Source: Lachnospiraceae bacterium FE2018 (GTDB lineage Bacteria; Bacillota; Clostridia; Lachnospirales; Lachnospiraceae). Taken from it: a stretch of 64,000 nt of DNA. Positions 44,590 through 52,954 of this stretch are shown piece by piece. Under the pieces are notes generated by a model. That model was given only the letters and a program-made list of their open reading frames with translations, searched no databases and was not told the origin of the DNA. The stretch spans positions 1 through 64,000 of the forward strand of contig JNKK01000014.1 of NCBI GenBank assembly GCA_000702845.1, in the 5' to 3' direction. Numbering within the stretch: the stretch's first letter is position 1; every line of letters starts with the position of its first letter. The position numbers and the translations under genes were made by a program.

Positions 44590-44615
44590 GTTTCTATAAA
44601 AAATGTTACGGTATC

Positions 44616-45497
44616 TTAGAAGATATCGTTCGGAACCGGGCCGTCCGGTCCGCCGTATTTGTAGAAGCCTTCGCCGCTCTTCATGCCGAGCTTGCCGGCG
44701 CGGACCATCTGCTTCATCAGGATCGGAACACGGTACTTCGGATCGCCGGTTTCCTCTTCCAGTGTATTCATAATTGCCAGGCAGACATCCAGTCCTACCA
44801 GATCGCCAAGTGCCAGCGGTCCCATCGGGTGGTTAGCACCAAGCTTCATGCAGGTATCGATACCGGCTACATCAGAAACGCCCTCCTGCAGGCAGAAGAT
44901 ACCTTCGTTGATGTACGGGATCAGGATACGGTTTACAACGAATCCCGGAGACTCGGAAACCTTAACCGGAACCTTGCCGATTGTCTTTGCGATCTCAACC
45001 ATCTTGTCAACATAGTCAGCCGGAGTTGTCAGGCCGCTTGCGATCTCGATGAGTTTCATAACCGGTGCCGGATTGAAGAAATGAAGTCCGACGACAGGTT
45101 TCGGAAGTCCTGCGGAGATCTCTGTGATTGACAGAGAAGAAGTGTTGGTTGACCAGATCGTGTCTTCCTTGGTGTTGACATCGTTCATCAGGTGTGTCAG
45201 AACAGTCAGCTTAACATCCATCTCTTCAGAGATAGATTCTACAATGAGATCTGCCTCGCCTGCGAGGTCATCCATCAGACCCCACTCCAGGCGGTCCTTA
45301 ACACCGTCCAGGAGAGACTGATCAGCTTTGCCTCTTGCAACGCGCTTCTCAATGCCGCCGATGATCTTGTTGTAAGCTTTTTCGATACGCTCCGGATTAC
45401 GTCCGCACAGGAAAGTCTTCTCAATGTCAGCGCACTGAGCAAAAGCCTGAGCAATACCGGATCCCATAGCACCATTGCCGATAACTGCAACTTTCAT
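44616..45497 (-). CDS. hbd: 3-hydroxybutyryl-CoA dehydrogenase
   Basis: 293 aa, single-domain Hbd type. NAD motif VIGNGAMGSGIAQAFAQ at the start, catalytic His in VGLHFFNPAPVMKL (about 138), and NRILIPYINEGIFCLQEG in the C-terminal domain. It reduces acetoacetyl-CoA to 3-hydroxybutyryl-CoA. It follows the thiolase gene by 63 bp, forming the first two steps of the acetyl-CoA to butyryl-CoA route. The crotonase and butyryl-CoA dehydrogenase genes are not here, so the pathway must be split in this genome. Confidence 0.95.
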   Translation of the reverse strand: MKVAVIGNGAMGSGIAQAFAQCADIEKTFLCGRNPERIEKAYNKIIGGIEKRVARGKADQSLLDGVKDRLEWGLMDDLAGEADLIVESISEEMDVKLTVLTHLMNDVNTKEDTIWSTNTSSLSITEISAGLPKPVVGLHFFNPAPVMKLIEIASGLTTPADYVDKMVEIAKTIGKVPVKVSESPGFVVNRILIPYINEGIFCLQEGVSDVAGIDTCMKLGANHPMGPLALGDLVGLDVCLAIMNTLEEETGDPKYRVPILMKQMVRAGKLGMKSGEGFYKYGGPDGPVPNDIF

Positions 45498-45560
45498 ATC
45501 TGTTTTCTCCTTAATAGAATATGCGAGGATTGCTTTACATCCTCAACAGGTCATTTAGAA

Positions 45561-46742
45561 TCAGTCTCTCTCAACAACCATTGCGCAGCCCATGCCGCCG
45601 CCGATGCAAAGAGTAGCAAGACCCTTCTTCGCATCTCTCTTCTCCATCTCATGAAGCAGAGTAACAAGGATACGGCAGCCGGAAGCTCCGATCGGATGTC
45701 CAAGTGCAACAGCGCCGCCGTTGACATTGACTTTGTCCATATCGAACTCAAGGTCATGTGCAACTGCCAGAGACTGTGCTGCAAATGCTTCGTTTGCTTC
45801 GATCAGATCCATGTCGGAAACCTTCATGCCGATGCGGTCCATCAGCTTTCTGGTAGCTGCAACCGGTCCGACACCCATGATGGACGGATCTACGCCGCCG
45901 AGGCATCCGCCTACCCATGTAGCCATCGGCTTAACACCGAGCTCTTTTGCCTTTTCTTCGCTCATAACGACAACTGCTGCGCCGCCGTCGTTGATACCGG
46001 AAGCGTTACCTGCTGTAACGATACCGTCTTTCTTGAATGCAGGTTTCAGCTTAGCAAGGCCTTCCATGGATGTGCCTTTGCGCGGGCCTTCATCTGTGTC
46101 AACTGTGATGACATTCTTTTTAACTTTAACTTCTACCGGAATGATCTCGTCTTTGAAACGTCCGCTCTCGATTGCAGCAACAGCCTTCTCCTGGCTCTTA
46201 ACGGAGAATGCATCCAGATCTTCTCTGGTCAGTCCCCACTGCTCAGCAACGTTCTCAGCTGTGATGCCCATGTGATAGTCGTTGAATGCATCCCACAGAC
46301 CATCCTTAACCATGGTATCAACCAGCTTGCCGTCAAACAGACGATAACCGAAACGTGCATTCAGAGCTGCGTACGGAGCCATTGACATGTTCTCGCAGCC
46401 GCCTGCTACGACGATGTCAGCGTCGCCGGAAAGAACCATCTCAGCTGCCATGTTGACTGCGTTCAGACCGGAACCGCATACGACATTAATTGTAACTGCC
46501 GGGCACTCGATCGGAAGACCAGCTGCGATAGAAGCCTGACGGGCAACGTTCTGTCCCTGTCCTGCCTGGATGACACAGCCCATGATTACTTCATCAACCT
46601 GATCAGCCGGAACGCCTGCACGCTGCAGAGCTTCCTTAATAACGATCGCGCCGAGATCCTTAGCCGGAACTGTGGAGAGGCCGCCGCCCATCTTACCAAC
46701 TGCTGTACGACACGCACCTGCTAATACTACTTTTTTTGCCAT
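45561..46742 (-). CDS. thlA: Acetyl-CoA acetyltransferase (thiolase)
   Basis: 393 aa from the ATG at 46742, which has AAGGAGGT eight nt upstream; a longer frame to 46778 lacks a site. The acyl-enzyme Cys is in [17 protein letters not shown] (about residue 88), [14 protein letters not shown] holds the catalytic His, and [10 protein letters not shown] the second Cys. It condenses two acetyl-CoA to acetoacetyl-CoA. A palindrome, GTTTATCA-N10-TGATAAAC, lies upstream at 46789-46814. Confidence 0.95.
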   Translation of the reverse strand: MAKKVVLAGACRTAVGKMGGGLSTVPAKDLGAIVIKEALQRAGVPADQVDEVIMGCVIQAGQGQNVARQASIAAGLPIECPAVTINVVCGSGLNAVNMAAEMVLSGDADIVVAGGCENMSMAPYAALNARFGYRLFDGKLVDTMVKDGLWDAFNDYHMGITAENVAEQWGLTREDLDAFSVKSQEKAVAAIESGRFKDEIIPVEVKVKKNVITVDTDEGPRKGTSMEGLAKLKPAFKKDGIVTAGNASGINDGGAAVVVMSEEKAKELGVKPMATWVGGCLGGVDPSIMGVGPVAATRKLMDRIGMKVSDMDLIEANEAFAAQSLAVAHDLEFDMDKVNVNGGAVALGHPIGASGCRILVTLLHEMEKRDAKKGLATLCIGGGMGCAMVVERD

Positions 46743-46788
46743 TTGATGGATTACCTCCTTGAAATTAGTGCTAATCAACTAAATAATA

Positions 46789-46814
46789 GTTTATCACGCC
46801 GCGAAATGATAAAC
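46789..46814 (-). promoter_or_regulatory. Candidate operator upstream of thlA
   Basis: GTTTATCA-N10-TGATAAAC is a perfect 8-bp inverted repeat centred about 60 bp upstream of the thlA start codon. It does not match the Rex consensus well, and the regulator is unknown. Confidence 0.5.
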
Positions 46815-46885
46815 AAGCAGAAATGACGGAATTAACGGGTATTCATAAAAGTACCAGGAAAGTGCAAAAAAAACCCAAAAAATGA

Positions 46886-46942
46886 TTGACAGATCCTGGA
46901 GAATCATATAAGATGAATTCAGTTACGAGAACGTTCTCGTAA
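46886..46942 (+). promoter_or_regulatory. Promoter and LacI-type operator of the epimerase-lacI operon
   Basis: TTGACA (46886-46891), 17 bp, TAAGAT (46909-46914). The perfect 20-bp palindrome TTACGAGAACGTTCTCGTAA (46923-46942) covers the transcription start. Its central CG and symmetry are typical of LacI-family operators, and a LacI gene lies in the operon, so autorepression is likely. Confidence 0.88.
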
Positions 46943-46992
46943 ACAGCGAAAAAAGGTTAGAACCTTATCTCCGGAAGAAAGGAAAGTGAAAG

Positions 46993-47931
46993 ATGAAGTT
47001 ATCAATTTGTACAGATGTTTACGCAAACCTCTCCTTTACGGAAATGCTGGATAAAGTGAAGTCTCTCGGGATTGAGGCGGTAGAGATGACTGCAGGCGGA
47101 TGGGGATCCTGTGCGCATGTGAATACGCCGGAATTACTTGACTCTGAAGAAAAAAGAAAAGAGTTTCTCGGGGAAATCGCATCCCGCGGTCTGGAAATTG
47201 CCGCACTGAACTGCTCCTGCAACCAGCTCTGGCCGGCAGGAGAGGGTCCGCAGTGGTCTGAGTCCATGTATAAATGTGCTGAGCTCGCAGGAAAACTCGG
47301 CGTTAAGAAGATCGTCTGCATGTCCGGGCTTCCGCCGGCAAACGAGCATGACACAACGCCGAACTGGATTACATCCCATGCCGATCAGCCGTATTTCCTG
47401 AAGGATGCGGTAGAATACGAGTGGAAAGTTGCAGTCGAATGGTGGAAAAAGTTTGCTGCCCACTGTGAGGCACAGGGTATCGAGAAGATCGCCATCGAGG
47501 AATTCCCGCATATGCTCGTCTATAACGTTGAAACTCTGCTTAAGCTCAGAGACGCAGTCGGACCGATCATCGGTATCAATCTGGATCCTTCCCACCTGAT
47601 GATTATCGGTGCGGAGCCGATTGCATCTGCGAGAGCATTAAAAGGATGCATCTATCATGTTCACGGGAAAGATGCCCGGATTGAGAAAGGTGAGTCCGAC
47701 ATTAACGGTATCTGTGACTGGAAAGAAGTTTTTGTTCCGGCAGAACGGTCCTGGAACTACGTCGCAGTCGGCTGCGGCAAAGATCTGCAGTGGTGGAAAG
47801 AATTCTTTTCAGTTGTCCGCATGATGGGGTATAATGATTATGTATCATTGGAAATGGAAGATCAGACCATGTCTGTCGAGGCAGGCGTGCAGACTTCCGT
47901 GGATGCCCTGAAGCAGACATTGAGCAGATAG
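46993..47931 (+). CDS. Sugar phosphate isomerase/epimerase (xylose isomerase-like TIM barrel)
   Basis: 312 aa of the AP_endonuc_2 TIM-barrel family. Features include GIEAVEMTAGGWGSCAHV, metal ligands in IAIEEFPHMLV, NLDPSHLMI and YHVHGKDARI, and SLEMEDQTMSVEAG at the C-terminus. Members interconvert ketoses or keto-inositols. It is the only enzyme in an operon with its LacI regulator, eight bp upstream of it. The substrate is unknown; the Glu/Asp/His set fits a divalent-metal isomerase. Confidence 0.9.
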   Translation: MKLSICTDVYANLSFTEMLDKVKSLGIEAVEMTAGGWGSCAHVNTPELLDSEEKRKEFLGEIASRGLEIAALNCSCNQLWPAGEGPQWSESMYKCAELAGKLGVKKIVCMSGLPPANEHDTTPNWITSHADQPYFLKDAVEYEWKVAVEWWKKFAAHCEAQGIEKIAIEEFPHMLVYNVETLLKLRDAVGPIIGINLDPSHLMIIGAEPIASARALKGCIYHVHGKDARIEKGESDINGICDWKEVFVPAERSWNYVAVGCGKDLQWWKEFFSVVRMMGYNDYVSLEMEDQTMSVEAGVQTSVDALKQTLSR

Positions 47932-47938
47932 GAATTAT

Positions 47939-48970
47939 ATGAGAGTAACCTTAAAACAAATTGCAGAAAAAGCAGGCGTACATATTTCCACAGTTGATAA
48001 GGTTTTACACAATCGTCCGGGCGTCAGTGACGCAGTTCGCGCGAATGTGCAGCAGATTATTGATGAACTGGGCTATCAGCCCAGCAAGGCCGGGAGAACC
48101 CTGCAGAGAATGGGAAAGCAGTATCACATTGTGGTACTGCTTCTCAACGTTGATGCAAAACCATATATTATGGAAGGAATCCGCAAGGCAGCAGATGAGA
48201 GCGTTTTTGATATCCGGATTGAAGCGCACAGTTCGGATTTTCAGGATGTGGAACATCAGGAACAGATGCTGCGGCAGACGGCAGAGAGTTCCTGTGACGG
48301 CATTATTCTGTACCCGAATTATGACAGACGCATTCGCACCGCGATTGATGAAATTGTGGAAAAAGGGATTCCTGTCATAACGGTAAACAGTGACATCCGG
48401 GAAAGCAGCAGGCTGTGCTATGTCGGACAGAATGGTGCAAGGGGCGCATACATTGCAGGAAGAATGATGGGCCTTCTGACAGGGGGAAGCGGAAAGACAG
48501 CTGTTATTACCAGTGCCATCAGCAGCGAAAACTGTGATTATCACGTTGCAACCAGGAAAAGAGAATTTGCCGCGTTTATCAAAAAAAACTATCCGGATAT
48601 CCGTATTGTGCGGGATATCGAGAGCTTTGAGAACCGGCAGTACACCTACGACCAGACCAGAAAGCTGCTGGAGGAGGTTCCGGATCTGAAGGGAATTTAT
48701 ATCACCTGCGGCTGCGTGGACGTAGTGGGGAAAGCAGTGCAGGAGGCAGGCAGAGCTGCAGATGTACATATCGTATCATTTGAGGATTACCCGGAAATTC
48801 TGGAATTAATGGATCAGAATGTCATTGACTGCACGATCGGAAGCGATCTGACGGATCAGGGGCTCAGAAGTATGCAGATCATGATGGAATACCTCGTGGA
48901 CGGGAAAAAGCCGGATCAGAAGATGATGTATATCGACTCTCAGATCCTTGTACGGGAGAGCATTGTGTAG
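47939..48970 (+). CDS. LacI-family transcriptional repressor
   Basis: 343 aa. The N-terminal HTH is TLKQIAEKAGVHISTVDKVL with the hinge helix region GYQPSKAGRTLQRM. The C-terminal domain is a type I periplasmic-binding fold (GIRKAADE, DGIILYPNYDRR, YVGQNGARGAYIAGRMM) that would bind a sugar-like effector. Its probable operator is the 20-bp palindrome at 46923-46942 upstream of the epimerase. Confidence 0.93.
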   Translation: MRVTLKQIAEKAGVHISTVDKVLHNRPGVSDAVRANVQQIIDELGYQPSKAGRTLQRMGKQYHIVVLLLNVDAKPYIMEGIRKAADESVFDIRIEAHSSDFQDVEHQEQMLRQTAESSCDGIILYPNYDRRIRTAIDEIVEKGIPVITVNSDIRESSRLCYVGQNGARGAYIAGRMMGLLTGGSGKTAVITSAISSENCDYHVATRKREFAAFIKKNYPDIRIVRDIESFENRQYTYDQTRKLLEEVPDLKGIYITCGCVDVVGKAVQEAGRAADVHIVSFEDYPEILELMDQNVIDCTIGSDLTDQGLRSMQIMMEYLVDGKKPDQKMMYIDSQILVRESIV

Positions 48971-48995
48971 TGCCCGGCAAACATCTTGTCCGGAC

Positions 48996-49024
48996 TTGAA
49001 AGTTTCAGAACAGGGATGTACAAT
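48996..49024 (+). promoter_or_regulatory. Promoter of the 26-codon gene
   Basis: TTGAAA (48996-49001), 17 bp, TACAAT (49019-49024). The predicted transcript of about 150 nt contains only the small gene and ends at the terminator at 49149. Confidence 0.8.
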
Positions 49025-49062
49025 AAAAAACACAATAATTCAGGAAATTGAGGAGGTTTTTT

Positions 49063-49143
49063 ATGAAACATCATAAATTCTGGGCGTGGGCCACGGTTGT
49101 ATGTTTCCTGCTGACAATGTATACGGGAATGGAAAAAATGTAA
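49063..49143 (+). CDS. 26-aa single-membrane-segment small protein
   Basis: The peptide begins MKHHKFWAWATVVCFLLTMY and ends TGMEKM, with a positively charged N-terminus and one hydrophobic segment (about residues 7-20). AGGAGG (49051-49056) lies six nt before the ATG. The gene has its own sigma-A promoter and strong terminator. Similar 25-30-aa KFWAW-type peptides are, as I recall, common in Clostridia as uncharacterised small proteins; I cannot check this here. It is too short for usual gene finders. Function unknown, probably membrane. Confidence 0.8.
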   Translation: MKHHKFWAWATVVCFLLTMYTGMEKM

Positions 49144-49148
49144 AAATC

Positions 49149-49192
49149 AGCCAGTTCTGCGATGTTTGCAGAACCGGCTCTTTTTTTAGAAA
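49149..49192 (+). terminator. Terminator of the 26-codon gene
   Basis: AGCC-A-GTTCTGC, 7-nt loop, GCAGAAC-C-GGCT, an 11-bp stem with one mismatch, then CTTTTTTT. Confidence 0.88.
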
Positions 49193-49278
49193 TCTGGTCG
49201 AAATCATCTGCAAAATGGTGTAAGATAGTGAAATGATATGTAAGCAGGATATTTGTTATGATAGCAAGGAGCAACAGT

Positions 49279-50469
49279 ATGATTAACGAAAAAATGATGC
49301 AGCTTGGAAATGTTCGTTCTGTGATCCGTGAACTCTTCGAATACGGCAAGAAGCGAATCGCAGAAGTGGGTTCGGAAAACGTATATGACTTCAGCCTCGG
49401 CAATCCGAGTGTACCGGCTCCGGCAGAAGTAAACAGGACCCTGATCGAGCTGCTGCAGACAAAAGATGACAGCTACCTGCACGGATATACTTCTGCACAG
49501 GGTGACGCAAATACCCGCGCGGCCATTGCGGCAGATCTGAATCAGCGTTTCGGAACTGCTTTCCGTCCGGATAACTTCTATATGACCTGCGGCGCAGCGG
49601 CCTCTCTGAAGATCAGCCTGACAGCACTGTATACACCGGGAGATGAAGTGATCACGTTTACACCGTATTTTCCGGAATACCGTGTCTTTGTAGAGACAGT
49701 CGGGGCAAAATTTGTGGAGGTGCAGTCAGATCCCGACACATTCCAGATAGACTTTGATAATCTGTCGGCTGCGATCAGCGAAAAAACAAAAGCGATCATC
49801 ATGAATTCGCCGAACAACCCGTCCGGTGTCGTCATAAAAAAGGAAGCGGTCGAGAGACTTGCAAAACTGCTGGAAGCACGGTCAGCGGAATATGGTCATC
49901 CGATCTACCTGATCACCGACGAGCCTTACCGCGAACTGGTATACGATGCAGAAACCGAAGTACCATATGTCACAAAATACTATAAAAATACAATCGTATG
50001 CTACTCATACAGCAAATCCCTTTCCCTGCCGGGCGAGCGCATCGGCTATATCCTTGTACCGGATGAGATCGAGAACAGCGCCGATGTCTACGCCGCAGTC
50101 TGCGGTGCCGGCCGCGCTCTCGGCTATGTATGCGCGCCGAGTCTCGCACAGCACATGGTAGAAAAATGCACCGGGCTTGTATCAGATCTTTCTATTTATA
50201 AAGAGAACCGCGATCTGCTCTACAACACACTGACAGAATACGGTTACAGCTGTGTCTATCCCGACGGCGCATTCTATCTGTTTGTGAAGACGATGGAACC
50301 AGATGCAAATGCCTTCTGCGAGCGCGCAAAGGCACATGACCTGCTCCTCGTTCCGGCTGACAGCTTCGGCACACCGGGCTACCTCCGGATCGCCTACTGC
50401 GTCCAGACCGAAATGATCCGCCGCGCCCTGCCGGCCTTCAAAGCGCTCGCGGAGGAATACCAGGTTTAA
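49279..50469 (+). CDS. Class I/II PLP-dependent aminotransferase
   Basis: 396 aa of the aspartate-aminotransferase fold. FSLGNPSVPAP at the N-terminus, NSPNNPSGVV, TDEPYRELVYD and the PLP lysine in YSYSKSLSLPGERIGY (about residue 247) are the family motifs; a C-terminal Arg is in GYLRIAYC. The start is the ATG at 49279 with AAGGAG seven nt upstream. Amino acid specificity cannot be read from the sequence. It stands alone and is followed by the structured repeat at 50503. Confidence 0.92.
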   Translation: MINEKMMQLGNVRSVIRELFEYGKKRIAEVGSENVYDFSLGNPSVPAPAEVNRTLIELLQTKDDSYLHGYTSAQGDANTRAAIAADLNQRFGTAFRPDNFYMTCGAAASLKISLTALYTPGDEVITFTPYFPEYRVFVETVGAKFVEVQSDPDTFQIDFDNLSAAISEKTKAIIMNSPNNPSGVVIKKEAVERLAKLLEARSAEYGHPIYLITDEPYRELVYDAETEVPYVTKYYKNTIVCYSYSKSLSLPGERIGYILVPDEIENSADVYAAVCGAGRALGYVCAPSLAQHMVEKCTGLVSDLSIYKENRDLLYNTLTEYGYSCVYPDGAFYLFVKTMEPDANAFCERAKAHDLLLVPADSFGTPGYLRIAYCVQTEMIRRALPAFKALAEEYQV

Positions 50470-50502
50470 ACAGATACCGGCATTTACCAAACTGAAAGCG
50501 GA

Positions 50503-50625
50503 GGAACAGAATATATCTCTAAAGGGACATCCGCAGCGCCGGTACTTGGCGAATGCTTGCATGAGCCTTAGTACCGTTGCGTGAGGACCGGAGCGGGAGC
50601 GGTCCCGGAAGAGATAATTCTGTTT
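50503..50625 (+). repeat. Structured interspersed repeat, copy 2 (3' of the aminotransferase)
   Basis: The terminal stem pairs GGAACAGAAT-ATATCTCT (50503-50520) with AGAGATAATTCTGTTTC (50610-50625). The core 50521-50576 matches copy 1 at 55 of 56 positions and contains the CGGTACT/AGTACCG stem. A further hairpin GGACCG/CGGTCC lies at 50585-50605. Copy 1 has an extra hairpin here. The terminal-stem sequences of the two copies differ but the pairing is kept. Confidence 0.8.
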
Positions 50626-50802
50626 CGACGCATTTAAGAAGATGGCTAAAGCTTTCAGACACCTTCGGACAACATAAAATTGTCGGAATTGTACACATAA
50701 CTTGATTTTAAAAAAAGTGCACAAAGTCCGGTTTATTATGGAGACAAACAACCCCGTTTATGTTCAGTTTACCGGATTTACGCATTAAGGTACATAATCC
50801 AC

Positions 50803-50874
50803 TTATCCACAATAAAGGGGGTTGAAAAGCCGCGGAAAACGGACTTATACACGAAGTTATCCACTTTATCCCCG
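50803..50874 (+). promoter_or_regulatory. Cluster of DnaA-box-like sites
   Basis: TTATCCACA (50803-50811, perfect consensus), TTATACACG (50845-50853), TTATCCACT (50857-50865) and TTATCCCCG (50866-50874) all lie on the plus strand within 72 bp of AT-rich non-coding DNA. They could be a DnaA-binding control or replication-related locus. No dnaA, dnaN or rpmH is near and gene direction does not switch here, so an origin is not claimed. Confidence 0.5.
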
Positions 50875-51218
50875 AAAATTGCGGAAAATTATGTGCTTAA
50901 CATAAACGTTAGTAAGCGAACAGATGTTTTTGGAGAATCTCCCAAAAATGATTTATTCCCGGAAAAAACATGCTTTGGTCTTGACAAATCAATCGTCGAA
51001 ACAATAGAGGGCAGTTTCACGAATTGTGTGTTGTATAACCAAATTATCTGACAAAATACAAGATCATGCACAATGTGTACATAAAAACAAAAAAAGATGA
51101 AAGAAATAGAGTTATATGTTAAAATTGCACTGTGGTTTATTGACTTGCCGTATAAGGTACGGTGAACTGCCGGAATCTGTGATCCGTCACATAAACCGGC
51201 TGACGATGAGGAAACAAT
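50875..51218. other. AT-rich non-coding region upstream of the ATP synthase operon
   Basis: No convincing gene is seen. The stretch must contain the atp promoter, but no TTGACA/TATAAT pair with normal spacing stands out; TTGACA at about 50980 lacks a good -10. Inverted bits such as TTATGTGCTTAACATAA are present near 50888. Confidence 0.4.
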
Positions 51219-52079
51219 ATGAATAAAAAAACCAGAAGCATCAGCATTGTGGTTTTCGCTGCCGCCTTCGCTGCCGTGCTGGCAGGCGTCCTGTTGAGCC
51301 CGTCTGCCGCAAAACACGAGTCAGTCCGGGAGACAATGCGCGATGCCGTGCTGCATGAGACAAACAAGATCAGTCTTTTCGGATTGAAAGATGTCAATCC
51401 GGGATTAATCTCGGCGTTTACGGTGACAGCGATCATCTTTGTGTTTGCACTGATCGTCAGGATCTTTGTGATCCCGCGGTTCAAGATGGTTCCCGGAAAA
51501 TTCCAGGTGCTGCTGGAGGAAGCCGTCAGTCTGTTTGAAGGACTGGCAAAATCCAACAGCCCGCACAGGAACGGGTTCCTGGGGGGATATATTTTTACTG
51601 CGGGTGTCTATATTTTTATCGGAACACTGTTTGAATTGTTCGGTGTGCAGGCGGTCACAACCGCAGGACATGCGATTTCGCTGCCGGCGCCGCTTTCGGA
51701 TATCAACGGTGCGATCTGTCTGGGAGTTCTGTCCTATAGTATTATTCTTTCCGGCGGTATCGTCGGAAACGGACTGAAAGGTGTGGGACAGACGCTGAAG
51801 GATTTCTCCCTTCCGATTTCCATGAGCTTCCGATTGTTTGGTGCACTTCTTTCCGGCGCACTGGTCACGGAACTTGTGTATTATTATTTCAATCTGAGTA
51901 TCGGGCTTCCGATATTTGTCGGTGTCATGTTCACATTGCTGCATGCACTGATTCAGGCATATGTCCTGACCATGCTTACCTCTCTTTTCTACGGAGAGGT
52001 ATCGGAAAAGCATGAGAAAAAGCCAAAAGTAAAAAAGAAAAAACAGAAAAAGATCATTTCGGAGGTAAGTGCATCATGA
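51219..52079 (+). CDS. atpB: F-type ATP synthase subunit a
   Basis: 286 aa, five to six membrane segments. The proton-path Arg lies in SMSFRLFGALLSGALV (about residue 205), and HALIQAYVLTMLTSLFY is the conserved last helix. The N-terminal 55 residues contain an extra hydrophobic segment. It forms the ion half-channels against the c-ring. It overlaps atpE by 4 bp. No atpI gene precedes it. Confidence 0.95.
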   Translation: MNKKTRSISIVVFAAAFAAVLAGVLLSPSAAKHESVRETMRDAVLHETNKISLFGLKDVNPGLISAFTVTAIIFVFALIVRIFVIPRFKMVPGKFQVLLEEAVSLFEGLAKSNSPHRNGFLGGYIFTAGVYIFIGTLFELFGVQAVTTAGHAISLPAPLSDINGAICLGVLSYSIILSGGIVGNGLKGVGQTLKDFSLPISMSFRLFGALLSGALVTELVYYYFNLSIGLPIFVGVMFTLLHALIQAYVLTMLTSLFYGEVSEKHEKKPKVKKKKQKKIISEVSAS

Positions 52080-52453
52080 AAAAGTTAAACAGAAGAATGT
52101 CAGCAGTTCTTTTGCTCCTTGTCATTATCGGTATTCTGGCAGTTCCGGTTACGGTTCATTCGGTACGCGCTGCAGGTGAACCGACAGCTGTTGAGAGCGA
52201 GACCCAGGCGGCAGAAACTGCACAAAGCAGTGACGGAACAAAGGCGATCGCGGCAGGTATCTGCGTCGGTATTTCCGCATTCGGCGGTGCGATCGCTATG
52301 GGTATTGCAATTTCCAAGTCGGCAGAAGGAATCTCCAGACAGCCGGAAGCAGGCGGACAGATTCGTACATCCCTGATGCTTGGTCTGGTCTTCATTGAGA
52401 CTGCTATCATCTATGCGTTGATTGTTGCAATTCTTGTCATCTTCGTATTGTAA
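52076..52453 (+). CDS. atpE: F-type ATP synthase subunit c with N-terminal extension
   Basis: 125 aa, against about 70-90 for most c subunits. Residues 1-33 look like a signal peptide (MKKLNRR, hydrophobic core, VRAAG), followed by a Glu/Ala/Thr-rich linker to about residue 53. The normal hairpin follows: helix 1 with AAGICVGISAFGGAIAMGI, loop RQPEA, and helix 2 with the ion-binding E108-T109 in VFIETAIIYALI. Position 75, where Na+-binding rings have Gln, is Met, so proton coupling is more likely. Processing of the leader would leave a c subunit of near-normal size. Confidence 0.93.
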   Translation: MKKLNRRMSAVLLLLVIIGILAVPVTVHSVRAAGEPTAVESETQAAETAQSSDGTKAIAAGICVGISAFGGAIAMGIAISKSAEGISRQPEAGGQIRTSLMLGLVFIETAIIYALIVAILVIFVL

Positions 52454-52471
52454 GAAAGCGGGTGAGCGAGT

Positions 52472-52954
52472 ATGCCATTAAATATTGATATTCAGCAGAT
52501 CTTTCTGCATCTGCTCAATTTCGTCGTTCTCTTCGCAATACTCTATTTCCTGCTCTATAAACCGGTGCGTGATTTCATGCATAAGCGCGCAGAGTATTAT
52601 CAGGATCTGGATCAGAAGACGAAAGAAAATTTTGCGCGTTCAGAATCTGCGAAGTCAGAGTATGAAGAGAAATTAAGTGCGGCTGACGATGAGATTATGG
52701 AGCTGCGGGAAAAAGCGCAGGCCAGAATGAAGGAAGACCGCGCAAAACGGCTGGAGCAGGCACAGGAAGAAGCGAACCAGATCATTGAAAAAGCACGCGT
52801 GCGTGCGGCTGCTGAGCATGATCAGATCATCGAAAGTGCGCAGAAAGAGATCACAGAAATTGTATCCGAGGCGGCAGAGAAGATTATCCAGTCGCCGGAA
52901 GTATCAGACAGTTATGATCAGTTCCTGGATACAGTAGAAGGAGAAGATGCATGA
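52472..52954 (+). CDS. atpF: F-type ATP synthase subunit b
   Basis: 160 aa. One N-terminal membrane segment (FLHLLNFVVLFAILYFLLY) is followed by the long charged right-handed coiled coil (KPVRDFMHKRAEYYQ onward). The C-terminus ends shortly after ESAQKEITEIVSEAAEKI. It is the peripheral stalk. Its stop overlaps the start of the fused delta-alpha gene as ATGA. Confidence 0.94.
   Translation: MPLNIDIQQIFLHLLNFVVLFAILYFLLYKPVRDFMHKRAEYYQDLDQKTKENFARSESAKSEYEEKLSAADDEIMELREKAQARMKEDRAKRLEQAQEEANQIIEKARVRAAAEHDQIIESAQKEITEIVSEAAEKIIQSPEVSDSYDQFLDTVEGEDA

Noticed and set aside
50690-51210. Chromosomal origin of replication
   Set aside because: DnaA-like boxes are present but dnaA/dnaN/rpmH are absent, gene direction does not switch and no AT-rich 13-mer unwinding element is obvious. 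Kept only as a DnaA-box cluster.
52076-52453. Sodium-coupled c-ring
   Set aside because: The E-T pair in helix 2 is compatible, but the Gln of helix 1 is replaced by Met75, so sodium specificity is not supported.
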